In this document: in pieces, positions 46,186-56,612 of the stretch
How the letters are laid out: each line of letters opens with the position of its first letter
Position numbering within the stretch: the stretch's first letter is position 1
From: Oribacterium sinus
Lineage (GTDB): Bacteria > Bacillota > Clostridia > Lachnospirales > Lachnospiraceae
DNA length: 64,000 nt
NCBI RefSeq assembly: GCF_014202695.1
Contig: NZ_JACHHH010000007.1
Span: forward strand, 62,001-126,000
Direction of reading: 5' to 3'
Translations under genes and position numbers: made by a program
The notes under the pieces: generated by a model
The model's database searches: none
What the model was told of the DNA's origin: nothing
What the model saw: only the letters and a program-made list of their open reading frames with translations

Positions 46186-47298
46186 TTAGTCTACCTTCTC
46201 TCCGCAGGCTTCGGCGTAGGCTTTCAGGGCTTCTTTTTGTTTCTTATTTAATTTCTTCGGGGTTTCTACTACTAAGGTTACGTAGTGGTCGCCTCTAACG
46301 TTGGGGTTCTGTAAGGATGGAACGCCCTTACCCCGTAGTCTGGTTCGGGTATCGGACTGGGTTCCGGGAGCAATCTTTAACTCCACCGGTCCATCCACGG
46401 TCTTTACAATGGTGCTTCCCCCCAATGTAGCCTTGGGGAAGCTGATGGCCTCTGTTGAGTAAATATTTACGCCCTGTCTCTTAAAAAAGGGGTGATCGCT
46501 AACGGATACCTCTACCAGTAAGTCTCCCCTGGGGCCGCCGTTTCTTCCAGGGTCTCCGCCTCCGGACTTACGAATAGCCTGTCCATCATCAATTCCCGCA
46601 GGAATAGCAATTTCCATGCTCTTCTCCGTGTTGATGTAACCTTCTCCACGGCAATCCGGACATTTTTCTTTAACCACTGTTCCTTCTCCGTGACATTCCG
46701 GACAGGTGGTTACCTGCTGAATGGTACCGAAGATGCTTTGCTGAGTCATTCTTACCTGACCTGCACCGTTACAACGGGGACAGGTCTGTCTTTCCGTTCC
46801 CGGCTTTGCTCCGGAGCCGTTACAGGTCTTACAGGTATCTTTATATCGAATCTTAATGGTCTTCTTTACACCCTTAATAGCCTCATCAAAGGAAATACGA
46901 AGTCCTACACGGATATTGGCTCCCTTTTCCGGCATATTGGATCTTCTGCGGGAAGAACCGTAGGAGGAACCGAAGCCTCCCCCGAAAAACTCGGAGAAAA
47001 TATCTCCCATATCCATGCCGCTGAAATCAAAACCGCCAAAACCGGAGCTTGCTCCCGCAACGGAATTCGGATCAAAGGCCGCATGGCCATAGGTATCATA
47101 GGCCTTTCTCTTCTCCGGATCGGACAATACCGCATAGGCTTCCGAAGCTTCCCGGAATTTCTCTGCGGCACTTTCATCTCCGGGATTAGAGTCCGGATGG
47201 TACTGCTTTGCCAACTTTCGATAGGCTCTTTTAATGGCACTATCATCGGCATTTTTATCTACCCCCAGCACCTCATAATAATCACGCTTTTCTGCCAT
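46186..47298 (-). CDS. dnaJ: Chaperone protein DnaJ
   Basis: 370 residues. J domain (1-70) with HPD at 34-36, needed to stimulate DnaK ATPase; Gly/Phe-rich stretch (about 75-115); four zinc-binding C-x-x-C-x-G-x-G repeats (CKTCNGSG, CPRCNGAG, CPECHGEG, CPDCRGEG); then the C-terminal substrate-binding and dimerisation domains. Delivers unfolded clients to DnaK. Last gene of hrcA-grpE-dnaK-dnaJ; 70 bp separate it from dnaK. Confidence 0.97.
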   Translation of the reverse strand: MAEKRDYYEVLGVDKNADDSAIKRAYRKLAKQYHPDSNPGDESAAEKFREASEAYAVLSDPEKRKAYDTYGHAAFDPNSVAGASSGFGGFDFSGMDMGDIFSEFFGGGFGSSYGSSRRRSNMPEKGANIRVGLRISFDEAIKGVKKTIKIRYKDTCKTCNGSGAKPGTERQTCPRCNGAGQVRMTQQSIFGTIQQVTTCPECHGEGTVVKEKCPDCRGEGYINTEKSMEIAIPAGIDDGQAIRKSGGGDPGRNGGPRGDLLVEVSVSDHPFFKRQGVNIYSTEAISFPKATLGGSTIVKTVDGPVELKIAPGTQSDTRTRLRGKGVPSLQNPNVRGDHYVTLVVETPKKLNKKQKEALKAYAEACGEKVD

Positions 47299-47368
47299 AT
47301 ATTTTCCTCTCCTTTAAATCCCAGGAAAAGACAGGCTTAAGCCTGTCTTCTCCGGAAAATTTTTCGAA

Positions 47369-49264
<1,896 letters not shown>

Positions 49265-49385
49265 CTATATACAAAAATGTTTTTCTTAAAAACTTTTTCT
49301 TACTAACGTTATTTTAGAACTCTTACATGATATGCTCATGTCTCAGGCTTTATAGCCTTACTATCTGTTGTATTACTTTAAGCAC

Positions 49386-49982
49386 CTACTTCTTTACCTT
49401 TACCATGGAGTGTCGAACCACATTTCCCCGATAGGTATATCCCTTCTGAAGATCCTGGGTAATGGTATCTTCCTCCGCATCTCCCTCTTCCTCCGTCATC
49501 ACCGCATTGTGTAAAGCCGGATCAAACTTCTTACCGAGGGCCTCGATTTCCTGAATGTTGCAATCGGCAAACATCTTCTGAATCTGCTTGTATATTCCTT
49601 CTATGCCTTTGACGAAGGGGGAATCCTTTTCCTCTTCCTGCACATGACTTAAAGCTCTTTCAAAGTTGTCCACCACGGGAAGCAGGGCTTCGATAATGCT
49701 TTTGGCTCCCAGTTCAAACATCTGTGCCTTTTCCTTCTCGGAGCGCTTTCTAAAGTTCTCATACTCCGCCAAGGTTCTAAGGTACTTATCCTTTAATTGG
49801 AGAAGTTCCGGATTCTCTTCGGAGCTTCCTTCCTCTACAGCCTGAGAACTCTCCACGGATTCCTCTCCGGAAGTCTCTTCGGAAGCAGCCTCCCCATTCT
49901 CTTCCGCATCTACTTCTGCAGATGCGTCCTGAGCCTGCTTAAGCTCCTCTTCCATCCCTTGCTGCTCTGTATTTTCTGCCAC
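49386..49982 (-). CDS. grpE: Nucleotide exchange factor GrpE
   Basis: 198 residues. A strongly acidic, disordered N-terminus (1-60), a long coiled coil (KDKYLRTLAEYENFRKRSEKEK), and the C-terminal beta domain ending HAVMTEEE-like (HNAVMTEEEGDAEEDTITQ) and GYTYRGNVVRHSMVKV. Releases ADP from DnaK. Sits 19 bp after hrcA in the heat-shock operon. Confidence 0.96.
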   Translation of the reverse strand: MAENTEQQGMEEELKQAQDASAEVDAEENGEAASEETSGEESVESSQAVEEGSSEENPELLQLKDKYLRTLAEYENFRKRSEKEKAQMFELGAKSIIEALLPVVDNFERALSHVQEEEKDSPFVKGIEGIYKQIQKMFADCNIQEIEALGKKFDPALHNAVMTEEEGDAEEDTITQDLQKGYTYRGNVVRHSMVKVKK

Positions 49983-50001
49983 AAGTCTCTCCTTTCTCTA
50001 T

Positions 50002-51015
50002 TTAAAAACTCCGTTCCATATCCTGAATCAGTTTTGTCAAAGTTTTTAAAACCTTCTCATAATCCATTCGCTTCGGTCCAATGACACCAAGGGTACCCTG
50101 CATTCCGTTACCCAAGTGATACTTTGCGGTAACTACTGCACAATCCGTCACATCCTCCAAAGGACTTTCCTTTCCGATATAGACCTGAATGCTTCCATCC
50201 TTTTCTTCCGACTCGTTGTCTTTCAGAAGACCTGCCAGCTCTTCCTTCCGCTCTAAAGCGGAAATCAGCTTGGAAGCATTTTCCGAATCGGTAAGCTCCG
50301 GATATTTGAAAATGTTGGTGGCACCTGAGGTATAAATCTCCACCTCTTCCTCCTCGGGATGCAAAAGATCCTGCATTCCCCGAAGTACGGTTTCCATGGT
50401 CGCTTTATATGGCGTTCTATCCATTAAAGAGCGGATATCCTTTTCCCCCAGCTCCTCCACGGAGAACCCTGCTAAAACATCATTTATCAAAAGGTTTAAG
50501 GAGAGGATGGCCGCCTGCTCCAAATCCTCCGGAATATCTAAGGTAATGGTCTTTACGATATTGCCCTGAAACATCAGAAGGAATAAGACCTTCTGCTTCT
50601 CCACTAAGGAAAGCTGCAAGAACTTGATTTTATTCTTCTGCATACTGGGGCCGGATACTAAGGCCGCGTAGTGAGTATCACTGGCAATGTTTCTTACCAA
50701 AGCCTGTAAGGTACTTTCCAGTCGTTCCATTCTGGCAAACATAGAGCTCTTCACATCGGATAAGGCCCGCTCCTGCTTTTCCATAAGCTGATCCACATAA
50801 AAGCGGTAACCCTTATCTGAGGGAATTCTTCCTGCAGATGTATGAGGCTGTATAATATAGCCTAACTCTTCCAAGTCGCTCATTTCATTACGAATGGTTG
50901 CCGAACTTAGATTCAAACCGGAAAACTTACTGATGGTACGAGAACCTACCGGCTCTCCGGTTTCCAAATAGTTTTTGATAATCGTGGTGAGAATAATCAC
51001 CTTTCTCTGATCCAC
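50002..51015 (-). CDS. hrcA: Heat-inducible transcription repressor HrcA
   Basis: 337 residues from a GTG at 51015. I prefer this start because AAAGGAGG lies 11 bp before it, HrcA proteins begin at this point (DQRKVIILTTIIKNYLETGEPVGSRTIS), and a longer frame from a GTG at 51051 would run into the CIRCE operator. The N-terminal winged helix binds CIRCE; the remainder is the HrcA dimerisation/GAF-like domain. It represses its own operon and is kept active by GroEL in known systems. First gene of hrcA-grpE-dnaK-dnaJ. Confidence 0.95.
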   Translation of the reverse strand: MDQRKVIILTTIIKNYLETGEPVGSRTISKFSGLNLSSATIRNEMSDLEELGYIIQPHTSAGRIPSDKGYRFYVDQLMEKQERALSDVKSSMFARMERLESTLQALVRNIASDTHYAALVSGPSMQKNKIKFLQLSLVEKQKVLFLLMFQGNIVKTITLDIPEDLEQAAILSLNLLINDVLAGFSVEELGEKDIRSLMDRTPYKATMETVLRGMQDLLHPEEEEVEIYTSGATNIFKYPELTDSENASKLISALERKEELAGLLKDNESEEKDGSIQVYIGKESPLEDVTDCAVVTAKYHLGNGMQGTLGVIGPKRMDYEKVLKTLTKLIQDMERSF

Positions 51016-51044
51016 AGAACTCTTTCCCTCCTTTCTCGGCTTTG

Positions 51045-51071
51045 TTGGCACTCATGTGTATTGAGTGCTAA
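51045..51071 (-). promoter_or_regulatory. CIRCE operator (HrcA binding site)
   Basis: TTGGCACTC (51045-51053), 9-bp spacer, GAGTGCTAA (51063-51071). Only one base of the inverted repeat departs from the CIRCE consensus. It starts within a few bases of the predicted transcription start. Confidence 0.95.
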
Positions 51072-51082
51072 CACATGGTCAT

Positions 51083-51111
51083 AATATACCGCTAATGGAA
51101 GGATGTGTCAA
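51083..51111 (-). promoter_or_regulatory. Sigma-A promoter of the hrcA operon
   Basis: On the minus strand a consensus TTGACA (51111-51106), 17 bp, TATATT (51088-51083), immediately ahead of CIRCE. Confidence 0.9.
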
Positions 51112-51219
51112 GAATTTTTATGAAGAACTTTGTGAATTTCTGATGAACAAGGCGGGGCGGAGTTTTTGCTTCTTACTTCCGCATTTTTCTTACCGTTTTA
51201 TCTATAGAATAGATGGATT

Positions 51220-51360
51220 TCGCTTTTCCGGTATAGGGCTTACTCCGGGGCACGCTCCCGCTAACCTCGCCTCGTATGGGTTCTAAGCTTTTATAGGACA
51301 AAAGCTAAGAACCCACGGGCTCAGATTGCCCCCGTCATAAGCCCTATACCGAGAAAGCGA
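51220..51360. repeat. Conserved-core hairpin element, copy B
   Basis: Outer arms TCGCTTT..GGTATAGGGCTTA (51220-51242) and TAAGCCCTATACC..AAAGCGA (51338-51360) pair over 20 of 23 positions. GGGGCA (51247-51252) pairs with TGCCCC. Core GGGGCACGCTCCCGCTAACC + TCGCC is shared with copies A and C. The inner arm is a different 16-bp stem (TGGGTTCTAAGCTTTT with AAAAGCTAAGAACCCA, one mismatch). It lies between hrcA and mtaB; the rest of that gap (51112-51219, 51361-51534) shows no gene. Confidence 0.85.
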
Positions 51361-51534
51361 GCCGAATGCATTGAATAAAAAAGTAATAGAATCAATATGC
51401 CAAAATGAAAAATTGAAAAAAAATTTTGAATCTAAGACAAATGTCAAAAGTCGGAAGCATGAGAAATCGCCCCTCCTTGTTCGGGGAAAGAACGCTGTAG
51501 AAACGCAAGGCTTGATATTTACAGTTTGCTCTTC

Positions 51535-52965
51535 CTACTCCCCTAAAATCATCTCTCCCTTCAGTTCTAAGCCTTTTACCGTTCTAATGCTTCCGATAGC
51601 TTCTTTTCCTAATTGGGTCAATCTTTCTTCTTGCTTTTCTTTGTCTTTCTCGAACACTGCCAAGAGTTCATCCTGTACCGGCAGGATATAGCGGATATAT
51701 TCTTTATTGAATCCGGTGTAATAGTGTTTTCCTTCAATTTCCCGGATTTCTTCTATTAAGATGGAGCTTTCTTTTCCTAAGAATTTCTCTCTAAATTTCT
51801 TGGAGTCTTCCAACGCCAGTGCCAAAAGCTCTTTGGAGCGGGCTGTTTTGATATTATCCGGAATCTGCTCCTTCATTTCGTCTGCTTTCGTCCCCTTTCT
51901 TCTGGAGAACTTGAATACGTGGAGATCATAGAAGGAGATTTCCTTTAAAAAGGCAAGAGACTCCTGAAAATCCTCCTCCCTTTCTCCGGGGAAACCGACA
52001 ATCACATCCGTAGTAATGGCCGCCAAGGGATAAACTCTTCGGATATTCTCTACCGCCTTTTTGAAGTCTTCTTTAGTATAATGACGATTCATTTCCTTTA
52101 AGGTCTTTTCCGCACCGCTTTGTAAGGACAGGTGAAAATGAGGGCAGATTGCTTCTACTTCCTTTAAACCTGCTAAAAAGCTTTCCGTAATAATTCTAGG
52201 TTCAAGACTCCCCAAACGAATTCTTTGAATACCGGAAATCTTTCCCACCTCAGAAATCAAATGGAGTAAAGCCTCTCCCGTTTCCGCCTTTCTGCTGGCA
52301 TATTCATAGGAAAGATTTTCAAAATCCAATCCATAGGAAGACAGGTGAATGCCGGTAAGCACCACCTCTTGAAAGCCTTCCTTTGCCAAATGGCGAATCT
52401 CCTCCAGACAGTCCTCTTCCTTACGGCTTCTAATTCTCCCCCGAACATAGGGGATGATACAATAGGCGCAAAACTGATTACAGCCGTCCTGCACCTTTAC
52501 AAAGGCTCTGCTCTTATCCTTCGGCTTGGAAAGGAAGAGATTTTCGTACTCTCCCTCCTCCCGCACCGGGGAAAAGGGCTCCATGGGGCTTGCATCATTT
52601 TCCAGCATAGCCTCCCGATAGGCCTTAATCAGCTCTACCACCCTACCTTTTCCGGTATTTCCGATAAGAATATCAATGCCCTTATCCTCTTTCAGCTCCT
52701 CCTGCTTTCCTTCCACATAGCAACCGGTGGCGATGACGATGGCCTCAGGATTCCTCTGCTTAGCCTGATGAATCATTTGCCGGGATTTTCGGTCCGCAAT
52801 ATTGGTCACGGAGCAGGTGTTAATCAAGTAAATGTCCGCCTCCTCCGTAAAGTCCACCAGCCTGGCCCCTTCCTGCAAAATCGCTTCGGTCATGGCCTCT
52901 GTCTCGTATGAATTGACTTTGCAGCCTAAGTTGTGCATGGCAAAGCGCAGTCCTGCTAAATCCAT
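51535..52965 (-). CDS. mtaB: tRNA t6A37 methylthiotransferase
   Basis: 476 residues from the ATG at 52965; the ATG two codons earlier has its purine-rich site touching it, so the later start fits better. Radical SAM enzyme that turns t6A into ms2t6A at position 37 of ANN-decoding tRNAs. The N-terminal methylthiotransferase domain holds three conserved cysteines (NLGCKVN, NTCSVT, ATGCYVEG), the radical SAM core has CNQFCAYCIIPYVRGRIRSR near residue 160, and a C-terminal TRAM-type domain follows. Divergent from the HPr-like gene. Confidence 0.94.
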   Translation of the reverse strand: MDLAGLRFAMHNLGCKVNSYETEAMTEAILQEGARLVDFTEEADIYLINTCSVTNIADRKSRQMIHQAKQRNPEAIVIATGCYVEGKQEELKEDKGIDILIGNTGKGRVVELIKAYREAMLENDASPMEPFSPVREEGEYENLFLSKPKDKSRAFVKVQDGCNQFCAYCIIPYVRGRIRSRKEEDCLEEIRHLAKEGFQEVVLTGIHLSSYGLDFENLSYEYASRKAETGEALLHLISEVGKISGIQRIRLGSLEPRIITESFLAGLKEVEAICPHFHLSLQSGAEKTLKEMNRHYTKEDFKKAVENIRRVYPLAAITTDVIVGFPGEREEDFQESLAFLKEISFYDLHVFKFSRRKGTKADEMKEQIPDNIKTARSKELLALALEDSKKFREKFLGKESSILIEEIREIEGKHYYTGFNKEYIRYILPVQDELLAVFEKDKEKQEERLTQLGKEAIGSIRTVKGLELKGEMILGE

Positions 52966-53008
52966 TTTCATCCTCTTTCTAAAATTACAGTTCTTTCACG
53001 GCTTTCGC

Positions 53009-53037
53009 TTGACTTTAAAATCGTTCATTACTACAAT
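53009..53037 (+). promoter_or_regulatory. Promoter of the HPr-like gene
   Basis: TTGACT (53009-53014), 17 bp, TACAAT (53032-53037), about 30 bp before the GTG start. Confidence 0.75.
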
Positions 53038-53067
53038 AAACTTATCATTTTTAAAGGAGGGTAAGCT

Positions 53068-53304
53068 GTGAAGACGGTTCGTATTTCATTAAATTCTATT
53101 GATAAAGTTAAGTCCTTTGTAAACGAGTTGGTTCATTACTCTGATGTGGACTTCGATTTGGTTTCCGGTCGTTACGTGATTGATGCAAAGTCTATTATGG
53201 GAATTTTCTCCTTAGACCTTTCCAAGCCCATCGACTTGAACATTCATGCTGATGATGGAGAGATGGAGGATATTTTATCCCACCTGGCTCCTTACATCAT
53301 TTAA
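53068..53304 (+). CDS. HPr-like protein without the active histidine
   Basis: 78 residues, GTG start with AAAGGAGGG eight bases ahead. The fold signature of HPr is recognisable in RYVIDAKSIMGIFSLDLSKPIDLNIH (compare the K-S-I-M-G-(V/I)-(M/F)-x-L helix of HPr). The N-terminal strand-loop that should carry G-L-H-A-R-P-A reads LNSIDKVKSFVNEL, so the phosphorylated histidine is absent. A phosphotransfer role is unlikely; a binding or regulatory role is inferred. Hairpin and 91 bp separate it from thiI. Confidence 0.8.
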   Translation: MKTVRISLNSIDKVKSFVNELVHYSDVDFDLVSGRYVIDAKSIMGIFSLDLSKPIDLNIHADDGEMEDILSHLAPYII

Positions 53305-53348
53305 CTGTTGTATCTTAACGGAAAGAAAGAAGATATACAAGGCTTTTC

Positions 53349-53374
53349 AAAAGTGCATGGTTTCATGCACTTTT
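53349..53374 (+). terminator. Hairpin between the HPr-like gene and thiI
   Basis: AAAAGTGCATG and CATGCACTTTT form a perfect 11-bp stem with loop GTTT. The T-tract is short, so termination may be partial, allowing read-through into thiI. Confidence 0.65.
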
Positions 53375-53395
53375 CTTATGTAAAGAAGGAGAATT

Positions 53396-54604
53396 ATGCA
53401 ATACCAAGCATTTTTGATTAAATATGCAGAAATCGGCACCAAGGGAAAAAACCGTTATGTCTTTGAGGACGCCCTGGTTCATGACATTCGGATGAAATTA
53501 AAGCGGGCCACCGGAAGCTATTCCGTAAGCCGGGAACGGGGAAGAATCTATGTAAATGTAAAGTCCGAGGACTACGATTATGAGGAGTGCATTGATGCCC
53601 TTCGCCATGTGTTCGGTATTGCCGGCATTGCGCCAATGGTGCAGGTGCCTTTAAGTCCGGACTTCTCCGTTTTGGAAAATGCAGTTCTTTCCTACTTTAA
53701 AGAAGCCTATGGCGACAGCAATGTTTCCTTCAAGGTAGAAAGTCGAAGAGCCGAAAAGTCCTATCCCATGACCTCTCCGGAGCTGGATCAGGAACTTGGC
53801 CACAGCATTTTGGAGGCCTTCCCCAATGCTCGCGTGGATGTGCATAAGCCGGATGTGAAGCTTCGAGTGGAAATCCGCCAGTATATGAACATTTACGGAA
53901 AGATTATTCCCGGACTGGGCGGAATGCCCCTGGGTACAAACGGAAAGGCCATGTTGCTGCTTTCCGGAGGAATTGACTCCCCCGTTGCGGGCTACAAGGT
54001 GGCAAAGCGCGGTGCCTTACTGGAAGCTACCTACTTCCATGCCCCACCCTACACCAGCGAAAGAGCAAAAATCAAGGTTATGGACCTGGCGAAGCAGGTT
54101 TCCACCTATACCGGACCCATACTGCTTCACGTGGTAAATTTCACGGATATTCAGCTGGCTATTTATGAGCACTGCCCCCACGAGGAGCTGACCATTATTA
54201 TGCGCCGCTATATGATGCGGATTGCTGAGGCATTGGCCTATAAAAATAACTGTATCGGCTTAATTACCGGAGAATCCATCGGACAGGTAGCTTCCCAGAC
54301 TCTGCAAAGTCTGGTCTGCACCAATGAGGTCTGCACTCTTCCGGTTTACCGCCCCTTGATTGCCTTCGATAAGCAGGAAATCGTAGATGTGGCTCAGGAA
54401 ATCGGAACCTACGAAACCTCCATTGAACCCTACGAGGATTGCTGTACCATCTTCGTGGCAAAGCACCCCGTTACCAAGCCTATCCCGGAGAAGATTCGGA
54501 AATCAGAGGAAAAACTGGCGCCTATCGTAGCGGAAATGGTGGAGAAGGCCATCAATGAGGCAGAGGCGATTTTGATGCGGAAGGATAAGGCTGCTGAAAT
54601 TTAA
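53396..54604 (+). CDS. thiI: tRNA 4-thiouridine synthase (ThiI, short form)
   Basis: 402 residues. An N-terminal ferredoxin-like and THUMP region (about 60-170) binds tRNA; the PP-loop SGGIDSPVAGYKVAKRG (about 189) activates uridine 8 with ATP. YFHAPPYTSERAKIKV, TGESIGQVASQT and EDCCTIFVAKHP are typical. It lacks the C-terminal rhodanese domain of enteric ThiI, so sulfur would come another way, as in other short forms. The ATG follows AGAAGGAG. Last plus-strand gene before the AT-rich island. Confidence 0.95.
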   Translation: MQYQAFLIKYAEIGTKGKNRYVFEDALVHDIRMKLKRATGSYSVSRERGRIYVNVKSEDYDYEECIDALRHVFGIAGIAPMVQVPLSPDFSVLENAVLSYFKEAYGDSNVSFKVESRRAEKSYPMTSPELDQELGHSILEAFPNARVDVHKPDVKLRVEIRQYMNIYGKIIPGLGGMPLGTNGKAMLLLSGGIDSPVAGYKVAKRGALLEATYFHAPPYTSERAKIKVMDLAKQVSTYTGPILLHVVNFTDIQLAIYEHCPHEELTIIMRRYMMRIAEALAYKNNCIGLITGESIGQVASQTLQSLVCTNEVCTLPVYRPLIAFDKQEIVDVAQEIGTYETSIEPYEDCCTIFVAKHPVTKPIPEKIRKSEEKLAPIVAEMVEKAINEAEAILMRKDKAAEI

Positions 54605-54635
54605 AAAAGGATGTAGGAAAAGTCATGTTTAAGGA

Positions 54636-54781
54636 TTCCTTCCGATATAGGTCTAAAATTGGGGCACGCTCTCGCTAACCTCGCCTTCGTAACAGTACTA
54701 ACTTCAAGCTTCGCCTCGCTCGCTTTCAGTAAGTACTGACGGGCTCAGATTACCCCCATTTTAGACCTATACCGGAAGGAA
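54636..54781. repeat. Conserved-core hairpin element, copy C
   Basis: Outer arm 54636-54659 (TTCCTTCCGATATAGGTC...) pairs with 54758-54781 over 23 of 24 positions, then GGGGCA with TACCCC. The core GGGGCACGCTC(T)CGCTAACC + TCGCC and the inner CAGTACT/AGTACTG stem are nearly identical to copy A, whereas the outer arms are not. It lies 31 bp after thiI, at the edge of the AT-rich island. The rest of the gap to 54910 shows nothing recognisable. Confidence 0.85.
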
Positions 54782-54910
54782 TGAACTGTCTTTTTCTACA
54801 TTTTTACTGCTTCTCCAATTCTTGTTCTAACAACGAACAACTAATTTAAGCTTCAAATAAAATGTTCACATTACTTTTTAGAATATAGAATAAGTTCAAT
54901 TTTGGAATTG

Positions 54911-56578
54911 CTATACGTTTAACAAATATGAATATGGAGATTGAGCCACTTGATTAAAATTTCCAACAGCTACTATTCTTGAATTCTCCATTACTACTAT
55001 TTGATCGTATTGTTTCAGAATTTGTGGATTGCTCTTATGACTGATAGTAACAATGGTTCCATTATACTTGAGAAACATATTTTCCAAAAAGTATGTATTC
55101 TTTGTATCCAATGCACTCATCCCCTCATCCACAAATATAATCTCTGGTTCTCTAATAAAAACTCTTGCAATTGCTATTTTTTGTTTTTCTCCTCCTGATA
55201 AATTATTTCCATTATCTGATAAAACTGTTTTTACTCCATTAGGTAATTTTCTAATTAGTTCCTTTAAATTTACCAATTCAATAACTTTATCCAATTCTTT
55301 CTTCTCAACATCATGTCTTAAACATATATTAAATTCTAATGTATCTTGAAATATATAAGGATTCTGTTGTACAAAATTAATTTTCTTCCTCAGCGATATT
55401 TCATCTATATCAGAAAGTTCTTCGCCATCTATTTCTATTTTTCCAGAATACGCTTTATTAAGCTTTGTTAACACCTTTAATAAAGTGCTTTTACCACTCC
55501 CACTACTTCCTAGTAATACATACTTTTTACCTCTTTCTAATAATAAATCAAGGTTTTCTATTGCAAAACTTTGAGAACCTGGATAACAATAACTCAGGTT
55601 TTTTATCTCTATAGTTTTAATTTCTTCTTGTAATACTTTCTCTTTATCTAATGTTTTCTCATAAGTTACTTTTTCCAGTATCCCGAGTATTTTTTGTTCT
55701 ATAGGATAAATTGAATTCATTTCGGCAATGTAAAATGGTCCCTGATTTATAGGCAAAATAACATAGTTCATAACTTGCATGATTGCCAAAGCAGTTCCTA
55801 TTGAAAAATAGCCTTTATGTGATAAAAATGCAGCCAAAACAACATTTATAGACAAGATCAAAAATCCATTAGATGTTACCAATAACTGTATACAATCATC
55901 ATAAAAATTAGATCGTAACCTGCTTTCCTCAACTTTTTTATTTGAATCATTTAGCTTTATTAAATATTCGTTTTCAAGCATAAAAAGTTTGATAGTTTCA
56001 ATTCCGTATAATAGTTCTTTTAGCATACGAAAAAACTGTGCAGTAGCTTCTATATATACATTTTTTAATTCAGAACTTTTATTTACAAATAAACTTGGCA
56101 AATAAATACTAATTAATCCACAAGCCACAACAGACATTGCAATATATATATTGACATATATCAAATAGCCGAGCGAAAGTACAAATGAAGACATTGTTCT
56201 AACTAACATAAACAGATTGATTAATTTTTTTTCATATATCATATCTACATCTTTATTTACAGTAGATATGAACTCCATATTATCATAGTCTGATTTATTT
56301 ATAATATTACCTATTAAATCATTCTTAATGTCTTTACATATATAAGACGCTATCAAAAGAGATAGTCTCTGAAATGATGCATATAAGGCTATATTTGACA
56401 AAATAAAAAGAACTATTACAACAATAATTCTCAAAAATCCTGAATTGTTATTTGTGATTGCAGTATCGATAATTTCTTTTAATATTATGCCTTTCCCAAC
56501 ATCCATTATTCCCAATAAAATACTAAGGAAAAAACTCAGGAATATAAGATATTTGTATCTTAGAATATAGTTTGCCAT
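54911..56578 (-). CDS. ABC exporter, fused membrane and ATPase domains
   Basis: 555 residues. Six membrane helices (about 1-310) of the type-IV exporter fold, then an ATPase domain: Walker A LGSSGSGKSTLL near 358, signature LSGGEKQKIAIARV, Walker B IIFVDEGMSALD, H-loop TISHKS. There is no C39 peptidase domain, so it would not itself cut a leader peptide. It follows the radical SAM gene by 34 bp and is the last gene of the unit, so export of the modified peptide is inferred. Base use is clearly AT-richer than flanking housekeeping genes. Confidence 0.88.
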   Translation of the reverse strand: MANYILRYKYLIFLSFFLSILLGIMDVGKGIILKEIIDTAITNNNSGFLRIIVVIVLFILSNIALYASFQRLSLLIASYICKDIKNDLIGNIINKSDYDNMEFISTVNKDVDMIYEKKLINLFMLVRTMSSFVLSLGYLIYVNIYIAMSVVACGLISIYLPSLFVNKSSELKNVYIEATAQFFRMLKELLYGIETIKLFMLENEYLIKLNDSNKKVEESRLRSNFYDDCIQLLVTSNGFLILSINVVLAAFLSHKGYFSIGTALAIMQVMNYVILPINQGPFYIAEMNSIYPIEQKILGILEKVTYEKTLDKEKVLQEEIKTIEIKNLSYCYPGSQSFAIENLDLLLERGKKYVLLGSSGSGKSTLLKVLTKLNKAYSGKIEIDGEELSDIDEISLRKKINFVQQNPYIFQDTLEFNICLRHDVEKKELDKVIELVNLKELIRKLPNGVKTVLSDNGNNLSGGEKQKIAIARVFIREPEIIFVDEGMSALDTKNTYFLENMFLKYNGTIVTISHKSNPQILKQYDQIVVMENSRIVAVGNFNQVAQSPYSYLLNV

Positions 56579-56612
56579 TTTTAATCCTTTTTACCTTGTC
56601 ATACAAGCCATC

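Noticed and set aside
51016-51051. Upstream GTG start for hrcA
   Set aside because: It overlaps CIRCE and adds residues not seen at the start of HrcA proteins; the GTG at 51015 has the better ribosome binding site.
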